A stretch of 64,000 nt of DNA, from positions 17,716 to 81,715 of the forward strand of contig NZ_PGSG01000072.1 in NCBI RefSeq assembly GCF_002843305.1, in the 5' to 3' direction. Shown one piece after another: positions 41,889-51,072 of this stretch (its first letter is position 1; every line of letters starts with the position of its first letter). Position numbers and translations under genes: made by a program. Source of the DNA: Streptomyces barkulensis. Its GTDB lineage: Bacteria > Actinomycetota > Actinomycetes > Streptomycetales > Streptomycetaceae. The notes beneath the pieces were generated by a model. That model was not told where the DNA came from and did no database searches. It worked only from the letters and a program-made list of their open reading frames with translations.

Positions 41889-44453
41889 TTGAGACAGATC
41901 GACACCCGTCTCATCCAGACCGCGGTCATCGGAGGCCCTGACTCGGACCAGCCCGTGATCCTCCCGGAACAGCCGCACAACCTGGACGAGTTCCTCCGGC
42001 GGTTCGGAAGGAGGGACTTCTGGTGCGGCACGCTTCTGGGCGGCTGCGGGGAACCGCTGCGAGCCATGCGGTGTGTGACGAGGGTCTGTCACTTCGCCCA
42101 CGAACCGAACCCCGGCCGCGGGGAATGCCACCGAACCACCCACAGCGCTGACAGCGCCGACCACCTGTTCATCAAGGACCATGTCACCCGCTGGCTGGCG
42201 GCACAGGGGTACGCGGCCCAGGGCGAGCTGCGCAGCCACGGGCACTGCCACGGCGACGCCGTGGAGTTCCGGCTGCGCCGCACGCAGACGCATCTCCGCT
42301 TCGAGCTCCACCCGGAGAGTTATCCGGGCTGGCTCAAGGTGGCGGAAAGCCTGAGTGCGAGGGAGAGCCGCATCGAGTGGGTCTTCGGCCGGGAGGAGGA
42401 CGCGCTCACGCGTGACATGGTGGCGCGTCGGGGATACGCGCTGTGTGTGCGGTGCGAGACCGAGGACAACGACCGCCGTGCGCTCATCGGCACCGTGGCC
42501 GATGGAAGGAGGACGGTCTGGGAGCCTCTGGAGGAGTGCCGGATGACCGCCAGTGGCCTGGTCACGCCCGCACTTGAGCAACTGCGGTCCAAGGGCACGG
42601 TCCGGGACGGCGGCATCGACCAGGATCCGCTTCCCGGCAGCATGCCCATCTCCGGTAAGAAGGTCGTGTTCGCGGTGGACCCCCAGGCGGCACCCCTGAC
42701 CTCATCACCGCTCGCTACCACCGGCCGCTACCTGGTCCCCGGCTTCGTCAAACCGGCGGGAAGCCGCATCGTCCGGGCTCATCTGTCCCTGCCCGATACG
42801 GTGCCGACTCCCACGGAGCAGTACGTCTACCGATTCGCGGGCCCAGTCCGACTGCTGGTCACGGACGCAGTCGAGGGAGCCGGTTCCCTGTGGGCGGTCC
42901 ACGCCGACGGTCTCATACCGCTCAACGGCCTGGACGCGGAACGCACCGGCCTGTGGCGCCCCAGCGTCGCCCTGGACGAGAAGCACGCCCCGGCGCCCCG
43001 TGCCTCCGACATCTGCGAGCGGCCCCCGCTCGCGGCTCCCGCCCCCGGCGAGCCGGAAAAGCCGGAAGCCGCCTCGGGGCAGACGGTCCGCGCGCTGCGG
43101 AAAGTACTGGAAGAGGCCGCGGCGAAAGGCGCCACGGTCACATGGAGCGAGCTGACCGAGCGGCTCGGCAGGTGGGTCTTCGACCTGCCGAACCCCAAGC
43201 GCCTGGAACTGCTGGTCAAGGTGGACGAGTCGCGGGTGCCCGACCGCCCGATGCTGAGCGTCCTGATCGTCACCCACCTGGGAAGGCCCCTTCCGTATCT
43301 GGGCCAGCTGCTGAGCCGGCTCGGGGCCGCCGAGCCGGCCTCGGAGTTCGCCCTGCAGCAGTGGGCGGCGGCCGAGATCAGGAAGACGCACGAGGCGTAC
43401 GGGGGCTTGCCGGCGCGCACGCCGGCCTCTCCGCTGTCCGGTGCGAACCGGCCGGCCGTCAAGGAGCAGGAGCCCTCCGAGAGCGACCTGCGCCAGGCGC
43501 ACCGCAGACGTGAGGAGATCCGGGAAAAGCTGGAGCAGGCCGTGGAGATCCGAGCCAGGGAGAAAGGAGGGACGATACGTGCTCAGCGCCTGTCACAGGC
43601 GATCCGGCAAGGGGAGACACATCTCCGCAGGTACGAGGAGGTCCGCCGTCGCAGACAGGATCTGCGTGACTGGCTGACGGCCGGCTACCGGGTCCTGGGC
43701 GACCTCGGCCGCCTGATCGGCCGTCCGATCACCGTCACCTCCCCCAAGAAGGAACGGCGTACCGCTGTCGCCGAATCGAAAAAGGCCATAGCCCCCGGGC
43801 CGAAACCGGGCAAGAAGGACCCGCGTCTCAGGAAGGTTCGCCGCCTGATGGGCGAGCTGGGCCGGATTCACAAGACCGGGCCCACCCAGGAGATGCAGCG
43901 GCTGCTCGACGAGATCGAAAGTCATCGGGCTCAGCTCGCCCAGCCGCTGTCCGCCGCGGAGGCCAAGCAGGTCGAGCGGTGGCAGTGCGTGCTGGAGGAC
44001 CGCAGGGCCTCCGAGCGCTCTGCCCGGACGGCGGCCGCCTCGCGGAACACACTCCCGGAAACGCGCCGTCCCGCTCAGCCGCCGCAGGAGGGCCGGCTTC
44101 CGGCCGAGAGGATCGGCAAGCTGGCCGTCATGGTCCGCGGCATCCTCCAGGAACTGGCCCGAGCCGACGCCACCCCCCTGAACTGGGGAGACCTCCGCCG
44201 CAGGGCGGGTGGGCAGCTGCCGCCCCTGCATCCCGACGACCAGACCGCGCTGTTCGTCGCGGTGGACCGGGACACACCGGCTGACGAGCCGCTGCTGTCC
44301 ACGCTGGTCAACACTTCCGACGTCTCGCCGCACCGGCTCTACCGACAGGTGCGCCTCGGCCTCGGTCGGAAGCCCGTCTCCAACGAGGGGCTTGATACCC
44401 ACCGGGCGATGGAGGTCCTGCGGCTGCGGCAGATCTGGCGCCATCGGCGTTGA
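41889..44453 (+). CDS. CoiA-like putative nuclease with coiled coil and duplicated C-terminal domain
   Basis: The start is a TTG at 41889, supported by GGAGG eight bases upstream. The 854-residue protein opens with a CoiA-type region: cysteines in WCGTLLGGCGEPL, MRCVTRVCHFAHE, the helix SADHLFIKDHVTRWLAAQG, and charged EFRLRRTQTHLRFELH as the possible nuclease core. Two copies of another domain follow, at about 400-500 (VTWSELTERLGRWVF, LLVKVDESRVPDRPMLSVLI) and 735-854 (LNWGDLRRRAGGQL, LFVAVDRDTPADEPLLSTLV), separated by a long charged coiled coil. Divergence from mcrBC suggests a DNA-defence role. The catalytic assignment is an inference. Confidence 0.75.
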   Translation: MRQIDTRLIQTAVIGGPDSDQPVILPEQPHNLDEFLRRFGRRDFWCGTLLGGCGEPLRAMRCVTRVCHFAHEPNPGRGECHRTTHSADSADHLFIKDHVTRWLAAQGYAAQGELRSHGHCHGDAVEFRLRRTQTHLRFELHPESYPGWLKVAESLSARESRIEWVFGREEDALTRDMVARRGYALCVRCETEDNDRRALIGTVADGRRTVWEPLEECRMTASGLVTPALEQLRSKGTVRDGGIDQDPLPGSMPISGKKVVFAVDPQAAPLTSSPLATTGRYLVPGFVKPAGSRIVRAHLSLPDTVPTPTEQYVYRFAGPVRLLVTDAVEGAGSLWAVHADGLIPLNGLDAERTGLWRPSVALDEKHAPAPRASDICERPPLAAPAPGEPEKPEAASGQTVRALRKVLEEAAAKGATVTWSELTERLGRWVFDLPNPKRLELLVKVDESRVPDRPMLSVLIVTHLGRPLPYLGQLLSRLGAAEPASEFALQQWAAAEIRKTHEAYGGLPARTPASPLSGANRPAVKEQEPSESDLRQAHRRREEIREKLEQAVEIRAREKGGTIRAQRLSQAIRQGETHLRRYEEVRRRRQDLRDWLTAGYRVLGDLGRLIGRPITVTSPKKERRTAVAESKKAIAPGPKPGKKDPRLRKVRRLMGELGRIHKTGPTQEMQRLLDEIESHRAQLAQPLSAAEAKQVERWQCVLEDRRASERSARTAAASRNTLPETRRPAQPPQEGRLPAERIGKLAVMVRGILQELARADATPLNWGDLRRRAGGQLPPLHPDDQTALFVAVDRDTPADEPLLSTLVNTSDVSPHRLYRQVRLGLGRKPVSNEGLDTHRAMEVLRLRQIWRHRR

Positions 44454-44462
44454 ACGGGCCGT

Positions 44463-44510
44463 CGGGATGACGCCTGCGGCACAGCGAGGTAAGCCGCGCG
44501 CGTCATCCCG
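44463..44510 (+). terminator. Hairpin after the CoiA-like gene
   Basis: CGGGATGACGC (44463-44473) pairs perfectly with GCGTCATCCCG (44500-44510); an inner GCGGC/GCCGC stem reduces the loop. It lies 9 bp after the stop codon. Confidence 0.75.
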
Positions 44511-44555
44511 GCGGTCTGCGTCGGGGCACTGCCCGGGCGGCCCTGCGGTCTCCCG

Positions 44556-44675
44556 TCACCGGCGCTACTGAGCCTGGGGAGCCGACGCCGCCGCCCTGCG
44601 TGGAGAGGTGCTGCGGGACCGCTGCCGCAACCGGCTGCCGGGGCGCCTGCGGGAGTCGGCCGACCCCGGCGAGGG
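44556..44675 (+). pseudogene. Fragment of the gene family represented at 53349-53744
   Basis: The DNA from CACCGGCG through GGAGCCGACG, GAGGTGCTGCGGGACCGC and GCGCCTGCGGGAG parallels 53333-53450, including the sequence before the start codon, but it is frameshifted and has no usable start. It is a decayed or partially copied fragment. The rest of 44454-44875 holds only the two hairpins. Confidence 0.6.
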
Positions 44676-44790
44676 TGCCTATGGCCCGCGGGTTCACCGG
44701 TCCGGCCATCTGCCGGCCGCGGCGGGAAACCTGGACCACGTCACCACCGGAGAGGACAACCGACCGGGCAGCGGTGGATATGAGCATATG

Positions 44791-44830
44791 AGGGGCCCCT
44801 CCCCGGCACGAGCGGTGGGGAGGGGCCCCT
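44791..44830. terminator. 14-bp hairpin before the LAXTG protein gene end
   Basis: AGGGGCCCCTCCCC (44791-44804) pairs with GGGGAGGGGCCCCT (44817-44830) around 12 nt. It is 46 bp from the minus-strand stop at 44876 and is the likely terminator of that gene. Confidence 0.75.
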
Positions 44831-44875
44831 TCGTGAGGCTGCGGCTGCGGCTGCGGCTGCGGCTGCGGGCCGGCC

Positions 44876-47290
44876 TCAGCCGGTGGCGGCGTTCGCCCTG
44901 CGGCGGCGCATCCACCACGTCAGCGCTCCGCCCGCCGCGACGGCTGCGGCGGCGATGGCGCCGATCAGACCGGCCGGGGTGTCCGATCCGGTGTCGGCGA
45001 GGTTGCCGTCAGGGTCCTTCGCCGGGGGCTGGGCGGGCTTGCCGGTGTCACCGGGACCCGGGGTGGTGGGATCCGGCGCCGGGGTCGACGGGGCATCGGT
45101 CGGCGCCGGCTTCCCCGTGTCCGTGGGCGTGGGCGTGGGCGTCGGCGTGGGGGTGGGGTCGGGCTTGCCGTCGTCGGTCCTCGCGGCCCCGCTCCCGCCG
45201 AGGAACGTCACATCGGCATCCCGCGCGGAGGTCTGCGCCCGCACGCTGTCCTTCGTGGTCCGGGGAAGGTGCTGGTGCCGGAGCCGGAATTCCGCGGAGT
45301 CGATGTTGCGCTTGGGGGCCTCGGAGAAGTCGACGCCGCCCACGAAGAAGGTGTAGACGCGTCCGTCGCCGAGGGGCCACTCGTACGTGAACTCGCCCTC
45401 GGTGAAGGACTTCACCATCTCCTGCCACACGGTGCGCTTGTCCCAGTCGGCGTTCTCGCCGCGCAGCGGCCACCGCTTGAGGTCGTTGCTGTCGATGATG
45501 GGCCGGAAGTCGGTGGCCTTCTCGGCGTCCTGCTGCCTGATCCACTCGGCGGCAACCCGGGACTTGTAGACGCGGCGCAGGTCGGCGTACTTCTTCTCGG
45601 TGTTGATCTGCTTCTCGACGTGCGGAACGAGATGGCGGGTGATCAGCTGGTGGCTGCGCTCCTTCTCCGCCTCGGTGAGGTTCTTCGAGCAGTCCTCGCC
45701 GTGCACGGGGGTGTCGAAGTCCATCGCCGCGTGGTTGACCTTGAGCGGGGCGTCGAGGATGTAGATGCCGCCGTCCTGCTCGCGGACCTTCGCCCGGCCG
45801 GGGACGATCCAGTTGCGGCCGGGCCCCCAGCAGGGCACCCCGTCGACCTTGGGCGCGGCGTTCATGAACTCCTTGCCGGGGGACTTCCCGGGGTCCATGG
45901 CGCGGGAGAAGTCCCGCTTCATCTCCATGTCGGCTTCGAGGAGGACGCGTCCGGCGTCGGTCTTCCCGAACCCCTCGTCCATGATCTTGTCCGGCTGGTC
46001 CGGGTTCAGGTTCACCCACTGTCTGTCGGGGGTGAGGGCCAGCCATGTGAACAGGGCGTCCGAGGCCAGCTCGAGTTTCGCCTGCCCGCCCCAGCCGGGG
46101 TTGTCGTCCTCGTCGGGCGTGAAGTCGGCCTTCATGCTGTAGTCCAGCGCCTTGCCCTTGACGGGGTTGCCGACGTACTGGAGTTCCAGGGTGGAGAAGT
46201 CGACGCCGCCGGGACCGCGGCCGAGGGCGCCGCGGGTGTTCATCTGGTTGTGCTGGTTCTGGATCTGCTTCGCCTGTGCCGGGTTCTTCCCGGAGCCGTA
46301 GGCGATGGAGCCGACCGGGCCCTGGGTGCCGGTGTTCGGCCGCGGATTGAACACCGGGTAGGTCTTGGTGTACTTCGTCTGCGGCCACAAGCCCTTCGCC
46401 GTCGCCCGCCGCTCCGCGATCCGGATCGGGTTGTTGTTCGCCCCTCGTTCGCCGCGGAGCCTGTTGTTCTCCGCCTTGTACTCTCTGAGGGTGGTCTTGT
46501 TGGGCTTCTCCCCGGCGTACATGGTGAACTTCGACTTCGTGAAGTCGTGCTTCGCGTCCTTGTGGCGAAGGATGATCTTGTCGTTCCTGAACTGGTCGGG
46601 TTTCCGCTTGCCGTCGGCCTTGAACTCGCCCAGGTCGCCGGTGCGCCGGTTGTAGGCGTCGTAACGCCGGGAGGCGATCTTCCTGCCGTCCTTGTCGAAG
46701 ATCTCGACCTTCACCTCGCACAGCCAGTCCGGGCCGACGAGGTTGAAGTCCTGGACGGTCTTCCGCTCGAAGACGCCGCCCTTCTCCCGGGAGTGCTGGG
46801 CGCCGATCAGGTTCTGCGGCACCCACTTCCCGAACGCCTTCGGGGACGGTTTGCCCTGGATGTACCGGGCGTAGCGGGCCCAGATGGCGCGCTTCATGTC
46901 CTCGGGGTCCTTCGACGCCCGGTAGGCGGCGTCCCACTTCCTGACGTCGGCGTCGGTGTTGCCGACGCTGTTCAGATCGGCGCGGGTGGGTGCGGGAACG
47001 TCCTCGAAGCCCTTGAACTCGAGGTTGAAGTAGTACTCCTCGTCCGGACCGCTCCTGGTCCAGTGGTGCCGGCCGGTGGGGGCTCCGGAGTTGTCCGGGG
47101 TGCGCGGGAAGGTCTTGCCGAGGTGCATCTTGTCGCACCGTCCACCGGAGGTGACCTTGGCGTAGTCGCCGGGCGCCGCGTTCGCGGCGCCGGGGAGGCC
47201 GACGAGCACCATCCCGGCCGCCGAGGCGATCGCGAGGCAGGAGGCCAGGCGTCGCCGGAGCCGGGTACGGATGGGTATCTGTGTCCTCAT
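44876..47290 (-). CDS. Secreted, sortase-anchored protein with possible nuclease-fold region
   Basis: The 804-residue preprotein has a Sec signal (ends near GAANAAPGD) and a C-terminal sorting signal LADTG at about residue 763, followed by a hydrophobic helix (PAGLIGAIAAAAVAAGGALT) and Arg tail, fitting class E sortase substrates. The exported core has ASRRYDAYNRRTGDLGEFK, with D...E-x-K spacing reminiscent of PD-(D/E)XK toxins, then a large conserved part with QWVNLNPDQPDKIMD and GRVLLEADMEMKRDFS, found in poorly described secreted proteins. A Pro/Thr repeat (PTPTPTPTPTPTD) spans the wall. Function is unknown; a surface-displayed toxin or hydrolase is possible. Confidence 0.75.
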   Translation of the reverse strand: MRTQIPIRTRLRRRLASCLAIASAAGMVLVGLPGAANAAPGDYAKVTSGGRCDKMHLGKTFPRTPDNSGAPTGRHHWTRSGPDEEYYFNLEFKGFEDVPAPTRADLNSVGNTDADVRKWDAAYRASKDPEDMKRAIWARYARYIQGKPSPKAFGKWVPQNLIGAQHSREKGGVFERKTVQDFNLVGPDWLCEVKVEIFDKDGRKIASRRYDAYNRRTGDLGEFKADGKRKPDQFRNDKIILRHKDAKHDFTKSKFTMYAGEKPNKTTLREYKAENNRLRGERGANNNPIRIAERRATAKGLWPQTKYTKTYPVFNPRPNTGTQGPVGSIAYGSGKNPAQAKQIQNQHNQMNTRGALGRGPGGVDFSTLELQYVGNPVKGKALDYSMKADFTPDEDDNPGWGGQAKLELASDALFTWLALTPDRQWVNLNPDQPDKIMDEGFGKTDAGRVLLEADMEMKRDFSRAMDPGKSPGKEFMNAAPKVDGVPCWGPGRNWIVPGRAKVREQDGGIYILDAPLKVNHAAMDFDTPVHGEDCSKNLTEAEKERSHQLITRHLVPHVEKQINTEKKYADLRRVYKSRVAAEWIRQQDAEKATDFRPIIDSNDLKRWPLRGENADWDKRTVWQEMVKSFTEGEFTYEWPLGDGRVYTFFVGGVDFSEAPKRNIDSAEFRLRHQHLPRTTKDSVRAQTSARDADVTFLGGSGAARTDDGKPDPTPTPTPTPTPTDTGKPAPTDAPSTPAPDPTTPGPGDTGKPAQPPAKDPDGNLADTGSDTPAGLIGAIAAAAVAAGGALTWWMRRRRANAATG

Positions 47291-47497
47291 GCGTGTCCCT
47301 GATCATGGGGGGCCACGGGACTTCGGGTGATGTGGGCGGGCGGCTGGTAGGGGCCCCCGTGTCAGCTTCTCGCCGCCTGTCGGCCCACACACTAGGGGTC
47401 CCCAACACCCCGCATCCAAAGGTTTGTTGGGCGATTCGGGTATCGGCTTGGCGGCGCTGGAGCGGTGGTGCCGACGGTGTCCGCTACCGTCGGCCGC

Positions 47498-48091
47498 ATG
47501 ACCGGATCCGACGAGACGTACGACCCGACCCGGCACCCCGACCTGCTCAGGTGGATCGCTGAGCGCCGGGACGCCCACGAGTGGTGGGCCGCGCAGACCT
47601 CCTTCGCGGACGCGCTGGACTTCACCCCGGCCTCCCTGGGGACCCTGGACGATCTGGTCAGGGAAACCGCGAACAGCATGGAGGAGCTCACCGACCTGCG
47701 CATGACGCCCTTCGTCCAGGGCGCGATCTGGTACGTGGGGGAGGTGTTCCGCCGCCACCGGGAGATGGTGTGGAAGTACATCCCCGACATCGTCAGCGGG
47801 GAGCTCGAGCCGTTCTTCGGTGCGGCCGGGGAGACCTCCGCGCTCGACCACCCCTGCGTCGGCGCCCCCGGTGATCCGGAGAGCTATCTGTACCCGCTGA
47901 ACATGCTCCGCCGGATCCTCCTCACCGAGGACGAGGTCGGCAACCCGGTCGAGGAGACGCTGCCGTCGATCTTCGCCGACCCCTTCGACGACCCCTTCGA
48001 CGAGAACGACGAGAACGACGAGGACGACGAGGACGACGAGGACGACGAGGACGACGAGGAGGAGCCGGACCCGGCCGGCGGCCGGGGATGA
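47498..48091 (+). CDS. Hypothetical acidic cytoplasmic protein
   Basis: The 197-residue product starts at ATG 47498. The first 160 residues form a helical soluble domain with conserved-looking blocks (LVRETANSMEELTDLRMTPF, GAIWYVGEVFRRHRE, YLYPLNMLRRIL). The last 35 consist almost only of Asp and Glu encoded by GACGAGGAC repeats. The blocks resemble SMI1/immunity-like hypothetical proteins, but I cannot name the family. It diverges from the LAXTG protein gene and might be its immunity partner, which is speculative. Confidence 0.55.
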   Translation: MTGSDETYDPTRHPDLLRWIAERRDAHEWWAAQTSFADALDFTPASLGTLDDLVRETANSMEELTDLRMTPFVQGAIWYVGEVFRRHREMVWKYIPDIVSGELEPFFGAAGETSALDHPCVGAPGDPESYLYPLNMLRRILLTEDEVGNPVEETLPSIFADPFDDPFDENDENDEDDEDDEDDEDDEEEPDPAGGRG

Positions 48092-48147
48092 CCCCGGCCC
48101 GCACGCCGGCGCCGCCCACCCCCCGCCGCGAGCGGGCCGGTGGTCCG

Positions 48148-48405
48148 GCAGGGCCGATAGCAGCTCTTCCGGCTCGCGCGAGAGGCCCCAGGCTGTGCCG
48201 GTACAGCCGCAGGCACTCCCCGCCCGTCCGGCCCGGCCGCCGTCGCGCTACACCCCCGGCTTCATCGGACAGGAGGGTCCGACGGCGAAGCCGGGTTCGT
48301 CGACAAGGGAGTCGAGGGCTTCCAGCAGGCGGACGGGCTCCGCCTCCCGGCCCTTCCGGACGGAACCGGCGCTTGGCCGCCGGGTGGGGCGCCGGGGTGG
48401 GAACC
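48148..48405 (-). pseudogene. Collapsed remnant of an mcrC-mcrB locus
   Basis: 48148-48247 parallels the 3' end of mcrC (38440-38540), including the codons for SREPEELLSAL. At 48248 it jumps to the 3' part of mcrB (39797-39905), with EPVRLLEALDSLVDEPGFA in place of EPARLLDALNSLVDDPDFA. From 48352 to 48405 it parallels 41672-41725, upstream of mcrB. So a second mcrBC copy has lost most of its sequence by internal deletions while keeping order. No function remains. No other gene is seen in 48092-48608. Confidence 0.8.
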
Positions 48406-48608
48406 ATGCCGTGCTCCCCGAGCCGGAGAGCTCTCCACCGCAGGACGGATGGGCGTCCGCCACTCCTGCGTGCCGACGGCCGGACCGCGCGGACGGGCTG
48501 GAAACCGGACTCCTCCACCCCCGGAGGCGTGAAGACACCCCGTGCCGGAACAGCGCGGTCGGTAACCGTTGTTCGAGGGAGGTCGGCGCGAACGAAACCA
48601 CGCGAGAT

Positions 48609-48992
48609 CTAGCGCGAGGCGGCAGGTTCGGGCTTTCGGCGCAGCAGCGCCGGAAGAGCTGATACCGCACCCAGGAGGGCGAGGAAGGGGCCCACCCCCA
48701 GGCGCGGAGCGACGGCGGGTACGGGTCCGTCGAAGAACGCGGAGGCGTTCTCGTGGTCGAGCATGAAGTACACCGCGAATCCGACCGCAGTGAGCGCGGC
48801 GCCGATTCCGATCGCCTGGGCTGTGCGCGTCCCGAAGAACACGCACGCACACAGCAGGGCGGCACTGCAGACGTAAACCAGTGAGGCGGGGGCGCTGTAC
48901 ACGTGGAAGTCGGTGTCCCCGTAGTGCACCCACGGCACGGCGAGCGACCCGAGTGCGGCGAGCGCGCCGATCAGCGCGGAAGCTTTGCGCAT
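48609..48992 (-). CDS. Small integral membrane protein
   Basis: This 127-residue protein has four predicted transmembrane helices (LIGALAALGSLAVPWV, LVYVCSAALLCACVFF, AIGIGAALTAVGFAVYF, LGVGPFLALLGAVSALPALL), short loops, and an Arg/Lys-rich C-terminus. Only MRKASALIG serves as the start. No family is recognised. It lies downstream of the frameshifted protease gene on the same strand. Confidence 0.65.
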   Translation of the reverse strand: MRKASALIGALAALGSLAVPWVHYGDTDFHVYSAPASLVYVCSAALLCACVFFGTRTAQAIGIGAALTAVGFAVYFMLDHENASAFFDGPVPAVAPRLGVGPFLALLGAVSALPALLRRKPEPAASR

Positions 48993-49039
48993 GCTGAGGC
49001 TCCTGCCGGCGGGCCCGCGGTCCGCGGGCCCGCCGAGTG

Positions 49040-50307
49040 TTAGGAAGAGGTCTGGACCGAGACGCCGAGCAGATCCGCTGCGGGGATCACCTCGGTGAAG
49101 AGCAGGTACTCATAGGAGACACCCTCTTCCACCGGCGTGTGGCGGCGCTCACGATACCGCGAGCGACCAGGCCGCCCTGAGAGTGAGTCGACCAAACCGG
49201 TCCGCCGCTGTCGCCGTGAGCGACGGCGTTGCATCCGGCGCACTGCCGGGCCTCTACGCCTTGACGTGTCTTTCCTGAGTCGTCGGCCCACTCGACCAGC
49301 TCGTTGACGACCTGGATCGTGCAGCGGTTCGGGTAGCTCGTGTAGCCGCTCTGGCACACGTACTCCCCGTCCCAGGAGAGGGCGGTGGTCCTCACGTCGA
49401 AGACGTAGTCGTCGTTCACCCACACGCCCGCCTGACTGTTGAGGCTGATCAGGGCGCTGTCGGTGATGTTGTTCTCACGCTCGACGCTGCCGATGTTGTC
49501 GCCGTTCATGTCCTCGATGCCGTCGCCCACGTCATAGCAGTGTTCGGCGGTGAGAAGGTACTCGTCACCGGACGATCCACGGACGCCGAACGCGGCGGTG
49601 CAGGTGTACCCGCTGGCATACCAGTCCCATCGAATGGGAATTCCGCCCGGGTAGGGCGCGGACGGGTTCTCGCGACTTACGTTGTGGACCGGCTGCCCCT
49701 TCACGTAGTCGATGTCGTCGGCGGAAACCGGTGCCGTCCGCGGTCGATCCGCCGCGGCTCGGGCAGGGTCGTCGGTGCGGACCTCAAGCCCGGAACCGTC
49801 GCTACGGAGGACGATCGAGTGGATCTCGGATCCACCTGTACGCTGCTTCTTTTCCGCCTCCCATATCTTGGCGCTGGCGGCCCTCATGTCGGCACGGGAG
49901 TACTTGCTTTTCCGGACCTCAACGACTACTTCGCCTGCCTCGTTGCGGACCTTGGCCGTTGCTGCCTTCCCCTGGCCCGACATACGACGGCCTTCTGACG
50001 GATCGGTCGCATAGAGGATGACCTTGTTCCCAGCCGGTTCGACGCGTATACCGGAGAACTCGTCGCTGTACTTCGTGGTCTTGCCCAGGCGTCCGATGGC
50101 GTCGGCGACCTGACTGGCGGCAGAGTCGCTGTTGCCCCGAGCGCTCTGTTTCGACGGGTCCGCTTCGGCACGTTGGGTGATGCCGCTGGGCGATGGGGGC
50201 GCGGTACCGGGACCGAGGTCTCCCGGCACCGCGTGGGCAGGAGTTGAAGCGACCAGAGCGCCGGCTGCTGCGGCGATTGCTAGGGTCCTGAATCTTCCAC
50301 TCACCAA
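49040..50307 (-). pseudogene. Secreted trypsin-like serine protease, frameshifted near the C-terminus
   Basis: From ATG 50307 the gene encodes a signal peptide (to about THAHA-like STPAHA), a pro-region and an S1 protease domain with LLTAEHCYD (His), ITDSALI (Asp) and HGDSGGPVW (Ser). After GGLVARGIVSAA the reading frame becomes an unnatural Arg-rich tail ending at 49087. The +1/-1 frame continues with HTPVEEGVSYEYLLFTEV and ends at 49040, a normal protease C-terminus. A one-base indel around 49130-49165 explains both. The shift leaves all three catalytic residues intact, so the product could be partly functional; a sequencing error is also possible. Confidence 0.75.
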
Positions 50308-50563
50308 GAGTTCCTCACCTTCTTGGTCGGAACAGGACGCAGGCAGGCTTCAATACGCGGACTTGATCGCGTGAATCGGCAACTCTCCTGCAGCAGCAGG
50401 CAACTTATGTAACGTGATCGGGAAGGTCAAGGGTGCGTAAAGCGCTGGCTGAGCGCATGGCCGGATCCGGACCGTCGCACTTGCGCCCCGGTGCTGTCGG
50501 TACGGAGGTCCACGCCTTCGGCCCCGCCGTCCTGCTCGCGGACCTCTCCCCGGCAGGGCCGGC

Positions 50564-51072
50564 TCAGGCCCGGTCGTCCTCGCGCCGACCGCTTTCCGCG
50601 CCGCCCGCCGGGGCCGGGGACAGGCAGCGGCGTACCAGTGCCAGGGTGCGGTCGGTCACGGAGTCCAGCGGGGCGCCGCGCTCCACGGCGGCCAGGGCCG
50701 TGTGCAGCATCCCGGCGATCAGGTCGGCGGTCAGCTCGGGGTCGGGGGCGCCGATCTCCCGGACGGCGGCGCGGAACGGTTCGACCTGCTCCAGGTGGAG
50801 TTCCATCAGCCGCTCCTGGCAGGCGGGAGGCAGACCGGCGCTCATGAGGGCGGCGGCCGGCCGGTGCGCGCCCTCGGCGCCCAGGCGCAGGCTCTCCCGG
50901 AAGAACGCCTCGACGCGCTCGACCGGGCCGCTCGCCGCGGCCATGGCGCCGGTGAGCGCCTCGTTCGACCGCCGGAAGGCCTCCTCGGTGATGGTCGCCA
51001 GCAGGGCCGCCGAGGAGTCGAAGTACTGGTAGACGCTGGAGCGGGCCAGGCCCGCCCGGGCGCCGACCGCCG
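50564..51072 (-). pseudogene. TetR-family regulator remnant lacking its N-terminus
   Basis: The frame contains VGARAGLARSSVYQYFDSSAAL, the second half of a TetR DNA-binding domain, and a normal ligand-binding part (LELEQVEPFRAAVREIG-like VEPFRAAVREIGAPDPELT). The first two helices, about 30 residues, are missing and are replaced by sequence from an old-yellow-enzyme gene (next entry). A regulator that lacks these helices cannot bind DNA as a normal TetR. Start codons upstream are fortuitous. The region 50308-50563 shows only the divergent leader of the protease gene. Confidence 0.7.
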
